Source of the DNA: Cordia subcordata
Lineage: Eukaryota; Streptophyta; Magnoliopsida; Boraginales; Cordiaceae
Assembly: GCA_028554755.1 (NCBI GenBank)
Contig: JAPTOF010000005.1
Span: 744,001 to 808,000 of the forward strand
Direction: 5' to 3'
Length of the DNA stretch: 64,000 nucleotides
Part shown: in pieces, positions 11,232 to 23,620 of the stretch
Numbering within the stretch: the first letter of the stretch is position 1
How the letters are laid out: every line of letters starts with the position of its first letter
Notes under the pieces: model-generated
The model's database searches: none
What the model was told of the DNA's origin: nothing
The model's input: only the letters and a program-made list of their open reading frames with translations
Translations under genes and position numbers: made by a program

Positions 11232-12807
11232 TTTTCTTGATATACGGCAATATAATCATAATTATTTTATGAGTATGGAATTGATGCATGTATAATATGT
11301 ATGCTATATTTGGAAATAAAACATTCAAATACTTTGATATCATTTGCCTTTGAGTATATTAATCCTTAAACTACTCGATGTAACAGTTTCTCAATGTCCT
11401 CACAAGAACTCCACCAATGGCATGGCTGAAATTATGAACGTTAAGTTAAGTGCCACCGCTTATTTGAATTGACAATTATCTAGATATGTTCCAATTTGAA
11501 TAATTCAATCACTGTTTCGTTTGGCTTCTTAAATTCGATAGCGAACTCTATCGATGGGATAGCTGAACCTACCATTTAAGTCAAGTGTATACCCATTTCT
11601 TATGCTCATTCGCCATAACATTCTTGAGGTAGTGACTTTAATCAATGTTCTGTGAGGCGATCTTTAGTGAAGAATTCCACCAATAGGATGCCCAAACTTA
11701 CTAACACCCTTTTTGAATAAACATTTTAAATTCACCTTGCTAAATCTTGATAAAGTGTCACCCTCCGTGGGGAAGTTAATGACATTTACCATCAGTGTGA
11801 ATCCGATATGGAAAGCCGTGGGGTATTTCCTATCCCCTCTCCCACTCAATATTTTAATATAAGGGTTTTCTCTATTTTTGGTATTCTTGCTTTTTGTTTT
11901 AAATCTAAACACACTTTGGATTTGCGAAACACTTTGGTTTTTGTGAATCCCCTTTGTATTACTAAAACATTGCAATACCATAATAGATTACTTACCTAAA
12001 TCTAGGTGTATGGACCCTTAGGTTGTCATATTTTAAATCTCAAGTTAAGTTTTTCATTTTTGTCATGAGATTGCATGGTATCTTTAGACATAATTGCTTA
12101 CAATTATCTTGTCTAAGCTAATCTCTTTTAAATGAACTTAACTATCTCTGAGAAATTAACACAAAGGAATGACCAATTTTAAAAACCTAATGAGTGGGCA
12201 TATTTCAAGGTGGTAATCATGTTTACACTTATGCAAATATGTTAAAACATGTGTCAATGCATTATAAACATCCACCAAAATACGTTAAAAATCCCTCTTT
12301 GATGGCTTCCTGCAATCTTCAACAAAACAGGACAGTTAATAGATTTTTTTGCCTTAGCCGATCGTCCGTCAGTAGGAGCCAGTCGACTGAGCCGGTTGAC
12401 CAGCAAGCTCACCCAGCAGAGCGTTCCTCTATGCTGTTTTCTTTTTTTTTTTTTGGGTCTTTAAAGATTACAATAATACACTTTGCTAGTGCTAATACAA
12501 GCTTCATAAAGAAATATTACAAGGATATCAAAATATTCTATGCTTCTTTTAAATGAAACTATAAGCAATAACCATAAATATTTATACATGAAATCGCCTA
12601 TGGCCAAGATTTGTTGACCGTACACGAAAATCTATCATGCATACATACAAACCATCAAGGGGATTTTATATTACCTACACATACAAGCATAAAACCACAA
12701 GTATATGCAACACAAGATTTCCTAATCTTGCCACTCACAAGATGAGTAACATATTTATGCAAATACAATATTCTTGCATAGTCTAAGCATGTTGCATGTG
12801 AGCCTAA
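11232..12807 (-). other. Copia untranslated leader with degenerate repeats
   Basis: There is no coding sequence between the primer site and gag. Several spaced copies of a motif related to ATCGGTGGAGTTCTT / GTTCAGCCATCCCAT occur (near 11402-11432, 11550-11570, 11675-11700), the same array that is clearer at 44749-45300. A tract with TCGAC/CGACC motifs lies at 12355-12415. ORFs here (11664-11999, 12194-12556) show no recognisable protein. Confidence 0.65.
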
Positions 12808-12819
12808 GCTCTGATACCA
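12808..12819 (-). promoter_or_regulatory. Primer binding site, tRNA-iMet
   Basis: On the minus strand TGGTATCAGAGC lies two bases inside the 5' LTR end (CCTACA-AT-TGG). This is the usual plant Copia site complementary to initiator methionine tRNA. Confidence 0.9.
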
Positions 12820-12821
12820 AT

Positions 12822-14701
12822 TGTAGGATCGATAATATTACATGTGGTCTATCCTAGTCCATATTTTCAAAAATATTACCAAGAAAATATGTTAGGAAAA
12901 TAAAATAACCACATAACACGCAAGAACATGCTTAAGAACATATAGAACATAACTAGTATTTCCAAAATATGTAAAGCTAACCTCTTGAAGCGTGGGGCCT
13001 TTGATGAGCTAAAATCGTCATAAGCTTTGCTTCTGCTCATGAACAAGGCCACAAAAAAAATTTACTATAGGAGTGTCACAATATGCAACTCCCTAGTCTT
13101 CTTCCCTATGGTTAAAGAGACTTTTCTTGAGAGAATAGCCTCTTGTGTGGGATGAAGCAAAGTATTATTCCCTTGAAAATCTAGAGCAAAAAAAACCACA
13201 CAATAAGTGTATACTATGTGTTGTAGTATTCTCTTGCCAAAATGGAAGAGATCAACTAGAAAATTTTTGGATGCTAGAAATGGTTTAAGGTCTTGCCTAT
13301 TTATAGAAAAAGTTTGGCACCTAAACCTTGTAAACTTTCTATGTGGGAAGCTTTTTCCTAGTAATAAATGTTTGCCACATGTCATGGAAGTTACTTGTAC
13401 AATTTGAATTCTTTGTGTAGTAACTTTCTAGTACATCTCTTCGAAGATTGGGCCAAGCCCACAATCCAAGTCCAACACATAGTCCATAATCCATGTGGAG
13501 GCCCAAGCCCAATAAGAAACCATCCAAGCCCAATTAGGTTATCTTGGACTCTAAAGAAAGCCCAAACCCAATTCCAAGCTTTGGCCCAATAAAGCTACTA
13601 CCACAATATGGAATTTGCTCTTGCAAGATTACTCTCTCAAAGTCATTTCAACTAAGGAAGGGACCAACAAGACACAATTTACCTTGGCTTTCAAAAATAA
13701 TAAAAAATGTCCTTGCCCAATCTAGGCGACATAATAATAATAATTTTTAACTCCGATCTATTCCACCATAAGATCAAATTTGCACTCCAAGAATAATTGC
13801 TATTACCCAAAAGCTTGTCACAAAAGAATGTGAACTTTGTCTTTGACCTACTAAATAACTGACCATAATGCCCCTCTATGTATACCCATAGCTAAGACCG
13901 GTCCTTTGGCCTGTGTACTATCACCTTCTTAGTTGTATCTTTTTCCATTGGGTTTCTTGTCCTATTGCCAACCATCCTTAGTCATGGAATCTCTTGATCT
14001 CGGGGGCGACCTCAAGCCATATGACCGATACACCCATAAAGGTAGTATCACTAGATCTAGATTTAGATGATAAATATGGACAGTCCCAAAGAGGGCACAT
14101 AGATTCTGTATTGCATATGCATGTTCCAATTAATTAGAACTTAGCACTCAATGCACAAGGCTGTTGATCTTAATAAAGTAAGATCTCACCCACAGTGAAT
14201 CAAAATACCAAACCCTAACTTCATTACTTCACCCACATATGCTCAAGATTAAGAGCAATGATCATTTAGTAGCAGTAAGTATCTTATTTTCTTTCTTTGA
14301 TAGTACGTCTCTAGAAAACATACTCACAATGGTCCTATCAAATACGTGACACATGTACTATTGAGACAAATCCAGAAAGTCCTCGAATGACTTGGGTAGA
14401 TCACCCTTAATGAGAAGACTTGCTCATATAACCTTATCCAGATAGAGTGTCCAATACTACCATTCAGTTACAGACTCAATTTATGACGTGACTAAATCTA
14501 GACTTAGACCTACTGTGCGTCCAGCCTTACTGCGCACCCAAGTCATTAGTTTAAGTCAAGGGACCTTTATACATATATCAATAAAACATGCCAGAGATAA
14601 TATGTAAGGAACTCATAATGCCATTAAACAAAATGATTATACATTATTTAACATCCAAAATGTTATATACAAGTGAGCTTTAGGGCATACTAATTCTAAC
14701 A
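12822..14701 (-). repeat. Copia 5' LTR
   Basis: 1880 bp, with minus-strand ends TGTTAGAATTAGTATG and GATCCTACA. A TATA-like CTATAAATAG (minus) lies near 13295-13305. It matches 5696-7295 plus 4168-4450, and the solo LTR at 35256-37164. The right flank is LINE sequence cut at 14702. Confidence 0.9.
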
Positions 14702-17385
14702 ACCAATTGTTCCAAAAAAGAAGTAGAGCTTCCATCACCCAAGATATGCTTGATATGCTTTCTTGCCTCTTCACGAATGTCCAAGATATATTTGAAGACC
14801 CAACTAGCATCTCGTGGCCAATCAAGAGTCCAAATGGAACTTCCTTTAATATAGTTTGAATGTATCCAACGGCTCCAAAGAGATTCTCTACAAGCATACA
14901 TTCTCTAAAATGTTTTAAGCATGAAGGTGTGATTGATTTCTTCAATTTTCCTTGTTCCAAGCCCTCCCACATTAGTAGGTAAGCAAACTTCCCTCCAAGC
15001 AACTTTTGGGCCAGTACCTCTCCACAAAAAAGATTTAAATTTGGATTCTATAGTAGCAACAATATTCTTTGGGAGATTTACAACACTAGCCCAAAATGCA
15101 CAAATTTGTGTGAGTGTAGATTTGATGAGATTGATTCTTCCCGCATAAAAGAGCCAATTGTTTTCCCAGTTCTCAATCTTGCAATTAATCTTTTCAATAA
15201 AAGGGAGGAAATCAGATCTTCTTAGTTTCCTTGAGACAAAAGGTGTACCTAAGTAATAAATAGGTAGAATACCTTCTTTGAAATCCACTTCCTCCAGAAT
15301 TTTGAGCTTTACATCATCAGAGATCCCACCAAAAAAGATGTCACTCTTGGCTCTATTGATCTTTAAGCCCGAGTAGGTGGAGAAAGTCTCCAAAGTGTTG
15401 ATGATGCGTTTGATTGAGTTGAGGTTGCCCTTGCAAAAAATGAATAGATCGTCTGTGAAACAAAGGTGATTAAGCTTGAGAGAAAAGCATTTAGGATGGA
15501 ATCCAAAGTCCAGATTAGTGCCAAGCTTATTAAGCATACATGTGAGAACCTCCATGAAGATGACAAAGAGATAAGGTGAAAGAAGATCACCTTGTCTAAT
15601 GCCATTTGCCCCTTTAAAAAAACCCTCCAATCCTCCATTGATTGATATAGAATAACTTATAGAGGTGACACAAGCCAAAATCCACATCACAAATTCTTTT
15701 GGAAACCCGAAAGCAAGTAGAGCCATTTTAATGAAATTCCAATTAAGAAAATCAAATGCCTTCATGATATCCACTTTGAGAGCACATCTTGGTGAGATAT
15801 GATTTCTAGAATAACCCCTTAGAAGATCATGAGCAATAAGTATGTTTTCATTGATGAGCCTATCCTTCACAAAGGCGGATTGATTCCAAGAGATAATATG
15901 CTCTAAACAATGCTTCATTCTATTTGCAAGAATTTTTTAAATGCATTTGTAGATGGTATTACGACAAGAGATTGGCCTAAAATCTTTAACCATAGAAGGG
16001 TTAGGGACTTTTGGCACAAGAGCAATATATGTTACATTTACCTCTTCAAGAAGCTTGCTCAAATCAAAGAAGGAAAGGATAGCCTTTGTAACATCCTCTC
16101 TAACAATGTCCCAAGAAGCTATGTAGAAAGAAGAAGTGTAACCATCCGGTCCTGGTCTTCTGTTAGGGTTGAGGAAAAAGAGGGTATTCTTATTAGTGCT
16201 CCGTTTTGATTGAAGATAGCATTGATAGAGTTCTTTCTTTCCCTTTACTTGATAGCATTGTGAAAGAATTTTCAGTTGGAATCCCCATCCTTGAGCCAAT
16301 TAAGCCTAGACATTTGATGAAGCATAGCTCGATATGTGGAATCAAGATCCTCAATATGCAAGATGAGTTTTCTTTCTTCTTCAATAGTCTAGGCCCTATG
16401 ATCACCATTGAGAATAGCAATTTGGATTGAATCAAGCTTGTTCCTAAGCTCATTGATGGTGCAAAGAATGTGCTTAAAATGCTCTTTATCAAAATCTTTG
16501 AGGGCTTGCTTAAGAATCTTTTGCTTTTGTATGAGCACAAATATTAGAGTGCCAAAAACCCATGCATTCCATTGCCAATTGACAATAGCCAAAAAACTAT
16601 GATGTTTTATCTAAACATTATAAAATTTAAATGGCTTTGTAGAAGGATGCCAAGCCACTCAAGTATGTAAAAGTAGTGGGCAATGGTCTAAGAGGCCGGG
16701 GCTACCCACAATTAAGAAAATCTCATTCATGGATTGAAGCCACCCATTATTTGTAAGTGCCTTATCAAGCTTGCTGGCCATAAAAGAAGAAGAATGACCC
16801 TTGCTAGTCCAAGTGTAATGGGGTCCAATAGCTTTGAGCTCATAAAGGTAAGCCTTGTGTATGCAATTTTTGAAATCTCAAGCGCTTCTGGGAATACTTT
16901 GACAATTTGATCGTTCCCCAATATGAAGAATTTCATTGAAATCCGCCATCACACAAACGTTGCCATTTTCACACAATTTGCTCTAAAGTTCAAGTTTCTT
17001 CCAAAGAGCTGCCCTTTTTGAAGCTTCATTTCTCCTATAAACAAAAGCTACAAAGATTGTTTGGTGTTGGTTCTCAAGGTAGAAGAGAGTACCTTGATCA
17101 AAAGAGTCAATTCACTTGGCCTCGATGTCATGCTTCTAAAAAAGCCAAAGTCTTCCAATTGTGTTGCTATCCAAGTGGTTTTCAAAGCCCAATTTGTCAA
17201 AAGAAGAGTTGATGGCCAAAATGCTATCATTATTAATCACTTTGGTTTCCAAGATGCAAAAGACATCAACATTGTGTTTATTCAACAAAAGTTTAACTTC
17301 TTTTTGCTTGCTTGGGGAGTTAAATCCCCTAATATTCCAAAGAAACCTTCTTTGAATGATGTTTTGGGGTTACACTATTAACACA
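14702..17385 (-). pseudogene. LINE ORF2: endonuclease plus reverse transcriptase
   Basis: Minus-strand order: the endonuclease start near 17345 (WNIRGFNSPSKQKE), ETKV, NGRLWLF-like text, ADFNEIL near 16950, YTWTSKG near 16790, DHCPLL near 16690, the linker LIQKQKILKQALKDFDKEHF (16592-16389), the RT start PGPDGYTSSFY / VKDFRPISC (16299-15937), and the RT core 15918-14905 with GIRQGDLLSPYLF and FTDD near 15447-15460. FTDD replaces the usual FADD but keeps both aspartates. The C-terminal domain is cut at 14702 by the Copia LTR. Many stops in the endonuclease part show decay, while the RT core is still open for 337 codons. Confidence 0.88.
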
Positions 17386-17858
17386 AATTGCTATTTTTGT
17401 AATATGGGCTGTGAAACAAGAGATTATCTCTTCTTTGAATGCTATTTTACAAGAAGGATTTGGAGAAAAGGACTTGCTCTTACTGTGGTGAATGAAATGC
17501 TTATCTAATAGGATGATATCTTATCTTATTTCACTCCTTCGACTCTCCAAAGAAACCTCAAGGCTATTATGTTGAAACATCTTCTTGGTGCTTCGATATA
17601 TCATATTTAGATTAAGCGAAACAATAGAGTGTTTAACAACCAAGCAAAAAGTGAGAAGTCCATTTTTGCTTCCATCTACAATGAAGTCCGGTTTAGATGT
17701 ACTTTGTGTTGTAAATTTATTTCAAGTACTTTAAACAAAAAACTTTGTACTCTTTGGGGCCTTGAAAATATTCTTGTATAAGTTCGGCCCCTCCCCTTGT
17801 TTTGTAAGTTTTTCTGTTTTGTGATTAATACAAATCCAAATTTAACTTGCAAAAAAAA
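17383..17858 (+). mobile_element. LINE 3' end fragment, + strand
   Basis: This encodes the zf-RVT tail (CYFCNMGCETRDYLFFECYF, RRIWRKGL, LLGASIYHI) and a 3' UTR ending in an A-run at 17850-17858. It lies at the boundary between ORF2 (left) and ORF1 (right) of the minus-strand LINE, so it interrupts that element. On both sides the host text reads as an ORF2 start (CTAATATTCCAAAGAA left, TTAATATTCCAAGAAC right), so the junction is not a simple insertion. Confidence 0.75.
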
Positions 17859-19930
17859 ATCCCTTAATATTCCAAGAACAAATAATCATGGACAGATGGA
17901 AGGTGTTGGGTCCTTTTGCCCCGGATCAATACCATAATCATTTGCTTGCAAAGTTGTTTTGATTTCTCCATGTTCAATCTCCTCAACCTCTTCAATTTCA
18001 TCAAGTGATTCAAAATGATTCTTGTTTGGTTTAGATGAAGAGGCTTTTCCATGATTAGTCTCATATTGCATCCGTTTAGCCTTTTCTTCTTTCCTCTTCA
18101 AGGTGTTTCTTTTTTCAACTGGTTGCCATTCTTGAGAAACTCTCGATTTTGGGGAATATGAATTGTTGTGTTTCACTATCAACCTTTGTTGTTGCATATG
18201 AGGTGTAGATATTGGTGATGCTGGCTTCAATGGACAATTATCCTCTTCATGCCCCACCATTTTGCAAGAAAGAGTATTTTTTTAGTTTCCATGCATATTC
18301 AACCTCTACCTTAGCCTTAGAGCCATCCTTTAGTTTAGGAAAGATAACATCGGGCAAGTGCTCATCAAGGTTGACTTCCACACACAATCTAGGAAATTCC
18401 AAATTCCATCTAGATTCAGTGAGTGCGTCCATTTGTATAGGTGTTCCAATAAAAGAGGAACATAGCCTAACCATCTCTTAGACCAAAGACTCATGGGAAC
18501 ATCTCTTAGCTTTACCCATGTTGGAATTTTATGGCAACTCAAGTTAATGTATTCAAGATTTGGTTGCCATTTTCGGAGTAAGAGAGGCCTATTATTAACA
18601 TGCCATAATTGTTGAAGAATTCTTTGACAATACTCTTCTTTTTCAAGCTTAAAGATATATAATCCTCTACCCTTGTTGATGATTTCAACCCTCCCAAATT
18701 TCTACCAAGCCATATCCACCATATATTTAATGTGTTGAAAGAGACGTAGAGCACCTAAAAACTATCCAACTAAGCAATGATTCCACAATTTTTTACCATC
18801 ATCATATATCTCCTCCAGTGGATCCATGACATTTCTAACACCATTTTCAACTTTAACAACAAACTCCTTTTCAATATGCAAAGCCGAGTTCATGTCTTTT
18901 GCAAAATCATTTCCCCAATCAAGAGTAGGAGCATTAGAAGTAAGAACATACCTTTTGTGAGGTGGTTTTTTCCAAACATTTTCCTCCTTTTGAGTTGCTT
19001 TGTTAGAGACCTCAGGTTTGTTTTCCATTGTTGCAAGAGATGAGATGTCATTCACCTTACCCATGTCATGTGATAAGTTGGAATGCTATGTTGAAGTGGC
19101 AGCCATGTCATTAGAAAGTGGCTGGGCAAGGCTTGGAAGAGTGAGGGGAATTCTAAATTTTGAGTTTGAATGTCTTCATTTTTTTTTGTGAGTTATTGAA
19201 TGTCTTCATTTGATATTGGTGGGCCACGAGTTTGATTTTCCAAGCTATGTGTAGTTGTCATTTTCCGGAGGGGCTATGTACTTTGTTGTTGGGAAAAGTA
19301 CATTCAAGATTTGACAAATGGTTATTACCCAATGAACTAGAGTTGTGACCGGTGGGTAATAATTCATCTTCTTCAACCTTGTCATCTCTAACCTCAATTG
19401 ATTCACATCTATGGCCGATTGATGAATTAGGTGAAGTAAAAAGCTTTTGTGCAATCTCAAGCTCAGCTTTCTTCTTAGGAGAGAAAGGAGGGCTCCACTT
19501 TTCTGATGAAGTTTGAGAACTATTAATCAAGTTCTTCATAGCTCGGCCTTAACTTGATTAACTTCATTCTTATATTCTTTATAAGTTTTTCCAGATTCCA
19601 TGGCATGGAATGCTTCATTAAGCTCCTTTGAGGTTGAGAAGGCGTCTCCACTTTCAAGAAGGGAATATGGAGATGCTATCCCAACCTCACGCAAAGAATT
19701 TGAGGAACAAACTTTTGTAACTTTGTCGGAATTCAACCGCCGCTAGAATGAGTAGGAAAGCTTGACTTCTAATTTGAGCTTGACTTCTTCTTTCGAGCTG
19801 TGAAGGAGACAAAGGAAGAAGTTTAGGGACGGGAAAGGAAAGAGTGTTTAGGTTAGTGTTTGGCGGAAGATGGTTGATTGATGGTGGCGTATGGTGGTGT
19901 GGCGATGGCTGAAGTATGGCGAGTTGCAAG
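17859..19930 (-). pseudogene. LINE ORF1 (DUF4283 / zinc knuckle) and 5' region
   Basis: Minus-strand frames in order: an N-terminal part near 19736-19536 (SKELNEAFHAMESGKTYKEY), a low-complexity middle (19539-18762, ending near DPLEEIYDDGKKLW), the DUF4283 RNA-binding domain near 18740-18540 (EKEEYCQRILQQLWHVN, then LEYINLSCHKIPTWVKLRDVP), 18474-18247 (LEFPRLCVEVNLDEHLPD, VEVEYAWK) and a knuckle ending GHEEDNCPLKP (18260). This is the nucleic-acid-binding ORF1 of plant L1 elements and belongs to the ORF2 at 14702-17385. At least four frame breaks are present. The ATG of ORF1 near 19790 is lost. Confidence 0.82.
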
Positions 19931-19959
19931 GTTTTTAGAGAGAAAGGAGAGGATTTTCA

Positions 19960-21715
19960 TTCTAGTCCTTGAAGATGCCAAAAGAGCCCTTTTCTACCTT
20001 GGATTCCAAGAGATTGAGACCCCTAATGCTTCTTATAGGAAGATTCTCCATCGAAAGGCTCGTATACAATGGATCAAAGAAAGGGATGCAAACACTAAGT
20101 TCTTCCATAATGTGATTAAAAGTAGAAGAAACAAGAACACCATCAATGCAATTCAAGATGCCAAAGGCAACTTGCTTACCAAAGATGAAGAGGTGGAGGC
20201 TCAATTTCTTTCTTTCTACAAAAACCTTCTTGGAACTAAGACAAGGTCAAATGCAAATGTCCAAAGCATCAAATCCTACTTGGCAAAACAATTGATGAAA
20301 GATGGAAGGAAATACTTGCTATAACCATTTCTAGCGAGGAAATAAATGAGAGTCTCTTCTCTCTCAATCTTAACAAATGTCTAGGACACGATGGTTATAC
20401 ATCAAAATTTTACATGGTAGTTTGGGATATCATTGGTGATGAAGTGATCCATGCTATCAAGTCTTTCTTCACAACCAACAAACTCCTCAAAGAGGTAAAT
20501 ACTACTATTATTACCCTTGTGCCTAAAGTTCATGATCCCACTTTGGTCAAAGATTTTCGCTCCCTTGTTGCAATACGATCTACAAGTGCATTTCCAAGCT
20601 TCTTGCCAATAGACTTAAAAAATGCCTTCCTAACATCATCTCAAAAAACCAATCAGCATTCATAAAGGGTAGACTTATCAATGAAAATATCCTAATTGCT
20701 CATGAGCTACTTAAAGGATACTCTAAACACTATATTTCTTCAAGATGTGCACTCAAAATTGACATTATGAAGGCATTTGATGCCTTGAATTAGCACTTCA
20801 TTGAATGCACATTTATTGCCCTTGACTTTCAAAAAAAGTTAGTTGATTGATTGATGGCTTGCATTACTTCCCCGAGCTTCTCCATTGCTATAAATAGTGG
20901 TCTTGAAGGTTTCTTTAAAGGAGCTAATGGCATTAGATAAGGTGATGCCCTCTTTCCCTATATCTTTGTGATATGCATGGAAGTTCTTACATTAACAAAT
21001 TGCATAAGGAAAAAGGGTTTCAATTTCATCCAAAATATGGCAATATGAAGCTTAACCATCTATGTTTTGTGGATGATCTCCTTATCTTTTGCAAAGGAAA
21101 TATTAGCTCTCTTGATTGCATCATGAATACACTCAATGCTCACCACTCTCTCTTGGGCTTAAAGATTAGCAAAAGACAAAAGTGATGCTTTCTTTGGAGA
21201 AGTCTCATTGGAGGAAAAAAATGCAATTCTTGACAAGATTGAGATCAAGGAAGGTAGTCTCCCTTTTCATTACTTGGGTGTTCCTTTTGTAACAAGGAAA
21301 CTTCGTAGGGCCGATTGCTATCTTCTTTTGGAAAAGATCACAAAGAAGATTGAAATTGGACAACAAAATAGCTATCATTTGCTAGAAGATTACTTCTCAT
21401 CAAATCTATCCTTGTTCAAATATGGTCATATTGGGCTAGTGCTATTCTCATCCCCAAAGGTGTCATTGCATCAATTGAAAAGAAATTTAAAGCCTTTCTT
21501 TGGAGAAACACTGGAGCAAAAGTTGCTTGGAAAGATATATGCTTGCCATTTGAAGAAGGAGGTCTTGGAATTACAAGAATTGGGGAAATTAATGAACCTT
21601 CATGCTTAAAGTCCTTTGGAGAATGTATGCTTTTAAGGATACACTTTAGAGCTCTTGGATGCATAAGAACTATATCAAAGAAGGGAAATCTTCTCTCTCT
21701 ACCATGAGAACCCTC
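19960..21715 (+). pseudogene. LINE ORF2 fragment: linker and RT, + strand
   Basis: This runs from the linker (YRKILHRKARIQWIKERDAN, TKFFHNVIKSRRNKNTINAI; 19960-20324) into RT (VVWDIIGDEVIHAIKSFF, PTLVKDFR; KVDIMKAFD-like text near 20760; FVDD at 21066-21077; YLGVPFVTRKLRRAD near 21270) and ends near KNYIKEGKSS at about 21690. At least four stops and frameshifts occur, including in-frame stops at conserved positions near 20790 and 20937. It is 5'-truncated and abuts the 5' end of the minus-strand LINE. Confidence 0.85.
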
Positions 21716-23245
21716 TCACTTATCTCTAGAACTTTTTCAACCAGCAAATGCATCACCACACACGGCCACTACTCTCATACAACCTTCATCCATTTTGCCT
21801 AAACACTTCTTCAAGTCATCCCCTAGCCCCAACATTTCTGGACTCTTGTGGGAAAGAAGAAGATCAACCCTAGTGAGATCTAGTGCATATTTGATTGCTA
21901 AAACTCAAACTCTTGAAAGCCTCTCCCCTCACAAGCTCAAGAGTTTTCCTACCATAGAGGTTGAATCAGCCTCTTCACCTCTTGGAAGTGAAGATGCCCA
22001 TTCAACCACTAGCAAAGAACTCAAGGAGGTTTTCAATGCTATTGAATCTGGTCATACCTTCAAGCATTTTGAGGAGCTTAAAGATTGTGCTAAAAAAGAC
22101 ATGGTAAAAAACCTCATCCTTAGCTCGTGCCCTCATTCTCTACCAAGCCGTGGGTCAAGGTGCACTAATGAAAGCAATAAGATAAGAGTCGGATTGGATA
22201 TTGCAAAGAAAATCTTTGTTTCTCTTTTACAATCTCAATAAAAAAAATGGAGCCAAATTGCTCTAACTTTGAGAAATATGCTGCCATTAACGTTAATAGA
22301 GGGCTAGAGATGGATCTTGCAAATGGAGAAGATGAAGTTTTAGCCATTGGACAAAGACTGGAGGTCATTGAAATTACAAAAGTTGCTAAAGTTTCAGCCT
22401 CATTTCAGGAAAAGCCTTCACCTTTTCAGCCACCTACTAGGCCCATTTTGTCTCCCAAGACAAGAAGACTTGACAACCAAGGGGTCCTACACATTTCAAA
22501 TGTAGCATTAGACGCTAATGAAATTTCTTTCCCTCCCTTACCAGCTCACCAAAAAGAAGAACTTCCTTCTAACGTGGCAGCTATTTCATCTCAAAATGCC
22601 TTACCAAATAAGCTTTATGATCTACAAGTCAATCTAACATATGGCCGAGTTGGCAAAGCCACTCAAGCTCCAAATACTCACTTTCGGCAAAGGCTTCATG
22701 GAGAAATCAATGAGCAACATTCTAAAAAGATAGAAGGAAACAATGGACAGCAAAATGCTTAGAGGAAACCCCTAAGAATAAGGTATGAGCCTATAACTAA
22801 TGAACCATCACTTGATTGGGAAAGAGAATTTGCTCAATTTGTTAGCTTGAACTTACAACTTAAGGAGCATAAAGTGAAAATTGTTAGAATTAGAGAAGTT
22901 GATGAACATGTAAAGGAAATTGCCTTATTGGCCAATTCTTAGGCACCCCTCCCCCTTTCTTTCTTATAAAGAATATGGTCGAATTTGCTTGGAAAAGATT
23001 CGGCCATGTTGACATTTTTACAAAAAGGCAGGGATTACTTGTGTTTAAGTTTGAGAAGGAAGAAGCTAGCAAAAGAGGACTCCAACAAATATGGCATGTA
23101 AATCATAGACCACTCCTCCTTAGGAAATAGGAACCTAATCTCCAATTTGTAAACTCAAATCCAACAAAATCCCCATTTGGGTCAAGCTTGAGGAAGTACC
23201 ATTTAGCCTTTGATCTATGAAAAAACTGAGCTATATTGCTTCCTT
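21716..23245 (+). pseudogene. LINE 5' UTR and ORF1 N-terminal half, + strand
   Basis: After a 5' leader the frames encode an ORF1 start with a GKKK motif near 21850, SKELKEVFNAIESGHTFKHF (22000-22080; closely similar to 19640-19590 minus), a spacer (22247-22762) and the first part of DUF4283 (EPSLDWEREFAQF, then LVFKFEKEE-like and WHVNHRPLLL-like text up to about 23200). It is cut at about 23245, before the zinc knuckle, where Gypsy sequence begins. Several stops are present. Confidence 0.75.
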
Positions 23246-23620
23246 ACATGAATAAGGGTTTTTATAAGCCATTGTGTTTGTATATTCTGTCTTTTTGTCT
23301 TTGAGGCTTTATCCATGTTGGGGAGGCCATGATAGTTGAGGGGGCATGAAATATCAACATCCCAAGTGTGTGAGTTAGAACCCTAGGCGCGTGGCAGCTT
23401 GGCTACTTAGGAAATTCCTACAAGAAACGAGAACCCTTATGAGTAGAGGGAGGATCCAAATAGATTTGGGGATCTCTCCACAATAGGAATGCCCCCTTCA
23501 TGCTTCTTAGACTAACCTTGATAGCAAGTCAATCCTTTAAGCAATCCATTGCATCGGCTTTAGAAATAAACTTAAGATTGGGCTTACTTGGGGACAAGCA
23601 AGGAGAAGGTTTGGGGGTGT
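23246..23620 (+). other. Gypsy internal 3' end with polypurine tract
   Basis: Noncoding. The last 60 bases (AAGCAAGGAGAAGGTTTGGG before TGATGTG) are shared with 40250-40305 and form a purine-rich tract expected just before the 3' LTR of a Gypsy element. Upstream to 23246 nothing is recognisable. Confidence 0.6.

Larger units (their letters stand above)
4168..14701 (-). mobile_element. Copia LTR retrotransposon, near complete but decayed
   Basis: Read on the minus strand the order is 5' LTR (12822-14701), tRNA-iMet primer site, leader, gag, protease, integrase, RT, RNase H, polypurine tract and 3' LTR (4168-7295, interrupted). Integrase before RT defines Copia. LTRs start TGTTAG and end CCTACA. 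Over about 200 bp compared by eye the two LTRs are roughly 95% alike, so the insertion is old. The bases next to the outer ends (TTTTC at 4163-4167, ACCAA at 14702-14706) do not match. The flanks are LINEs in opposite orientations, which argues for recombination after insertion. Confidence 0.88.

Noticed and set aside
17061..17381. 106-codon + strand ORF
   Set aside because: Reverse shadow of the LINE endonuclease on the minus strand.
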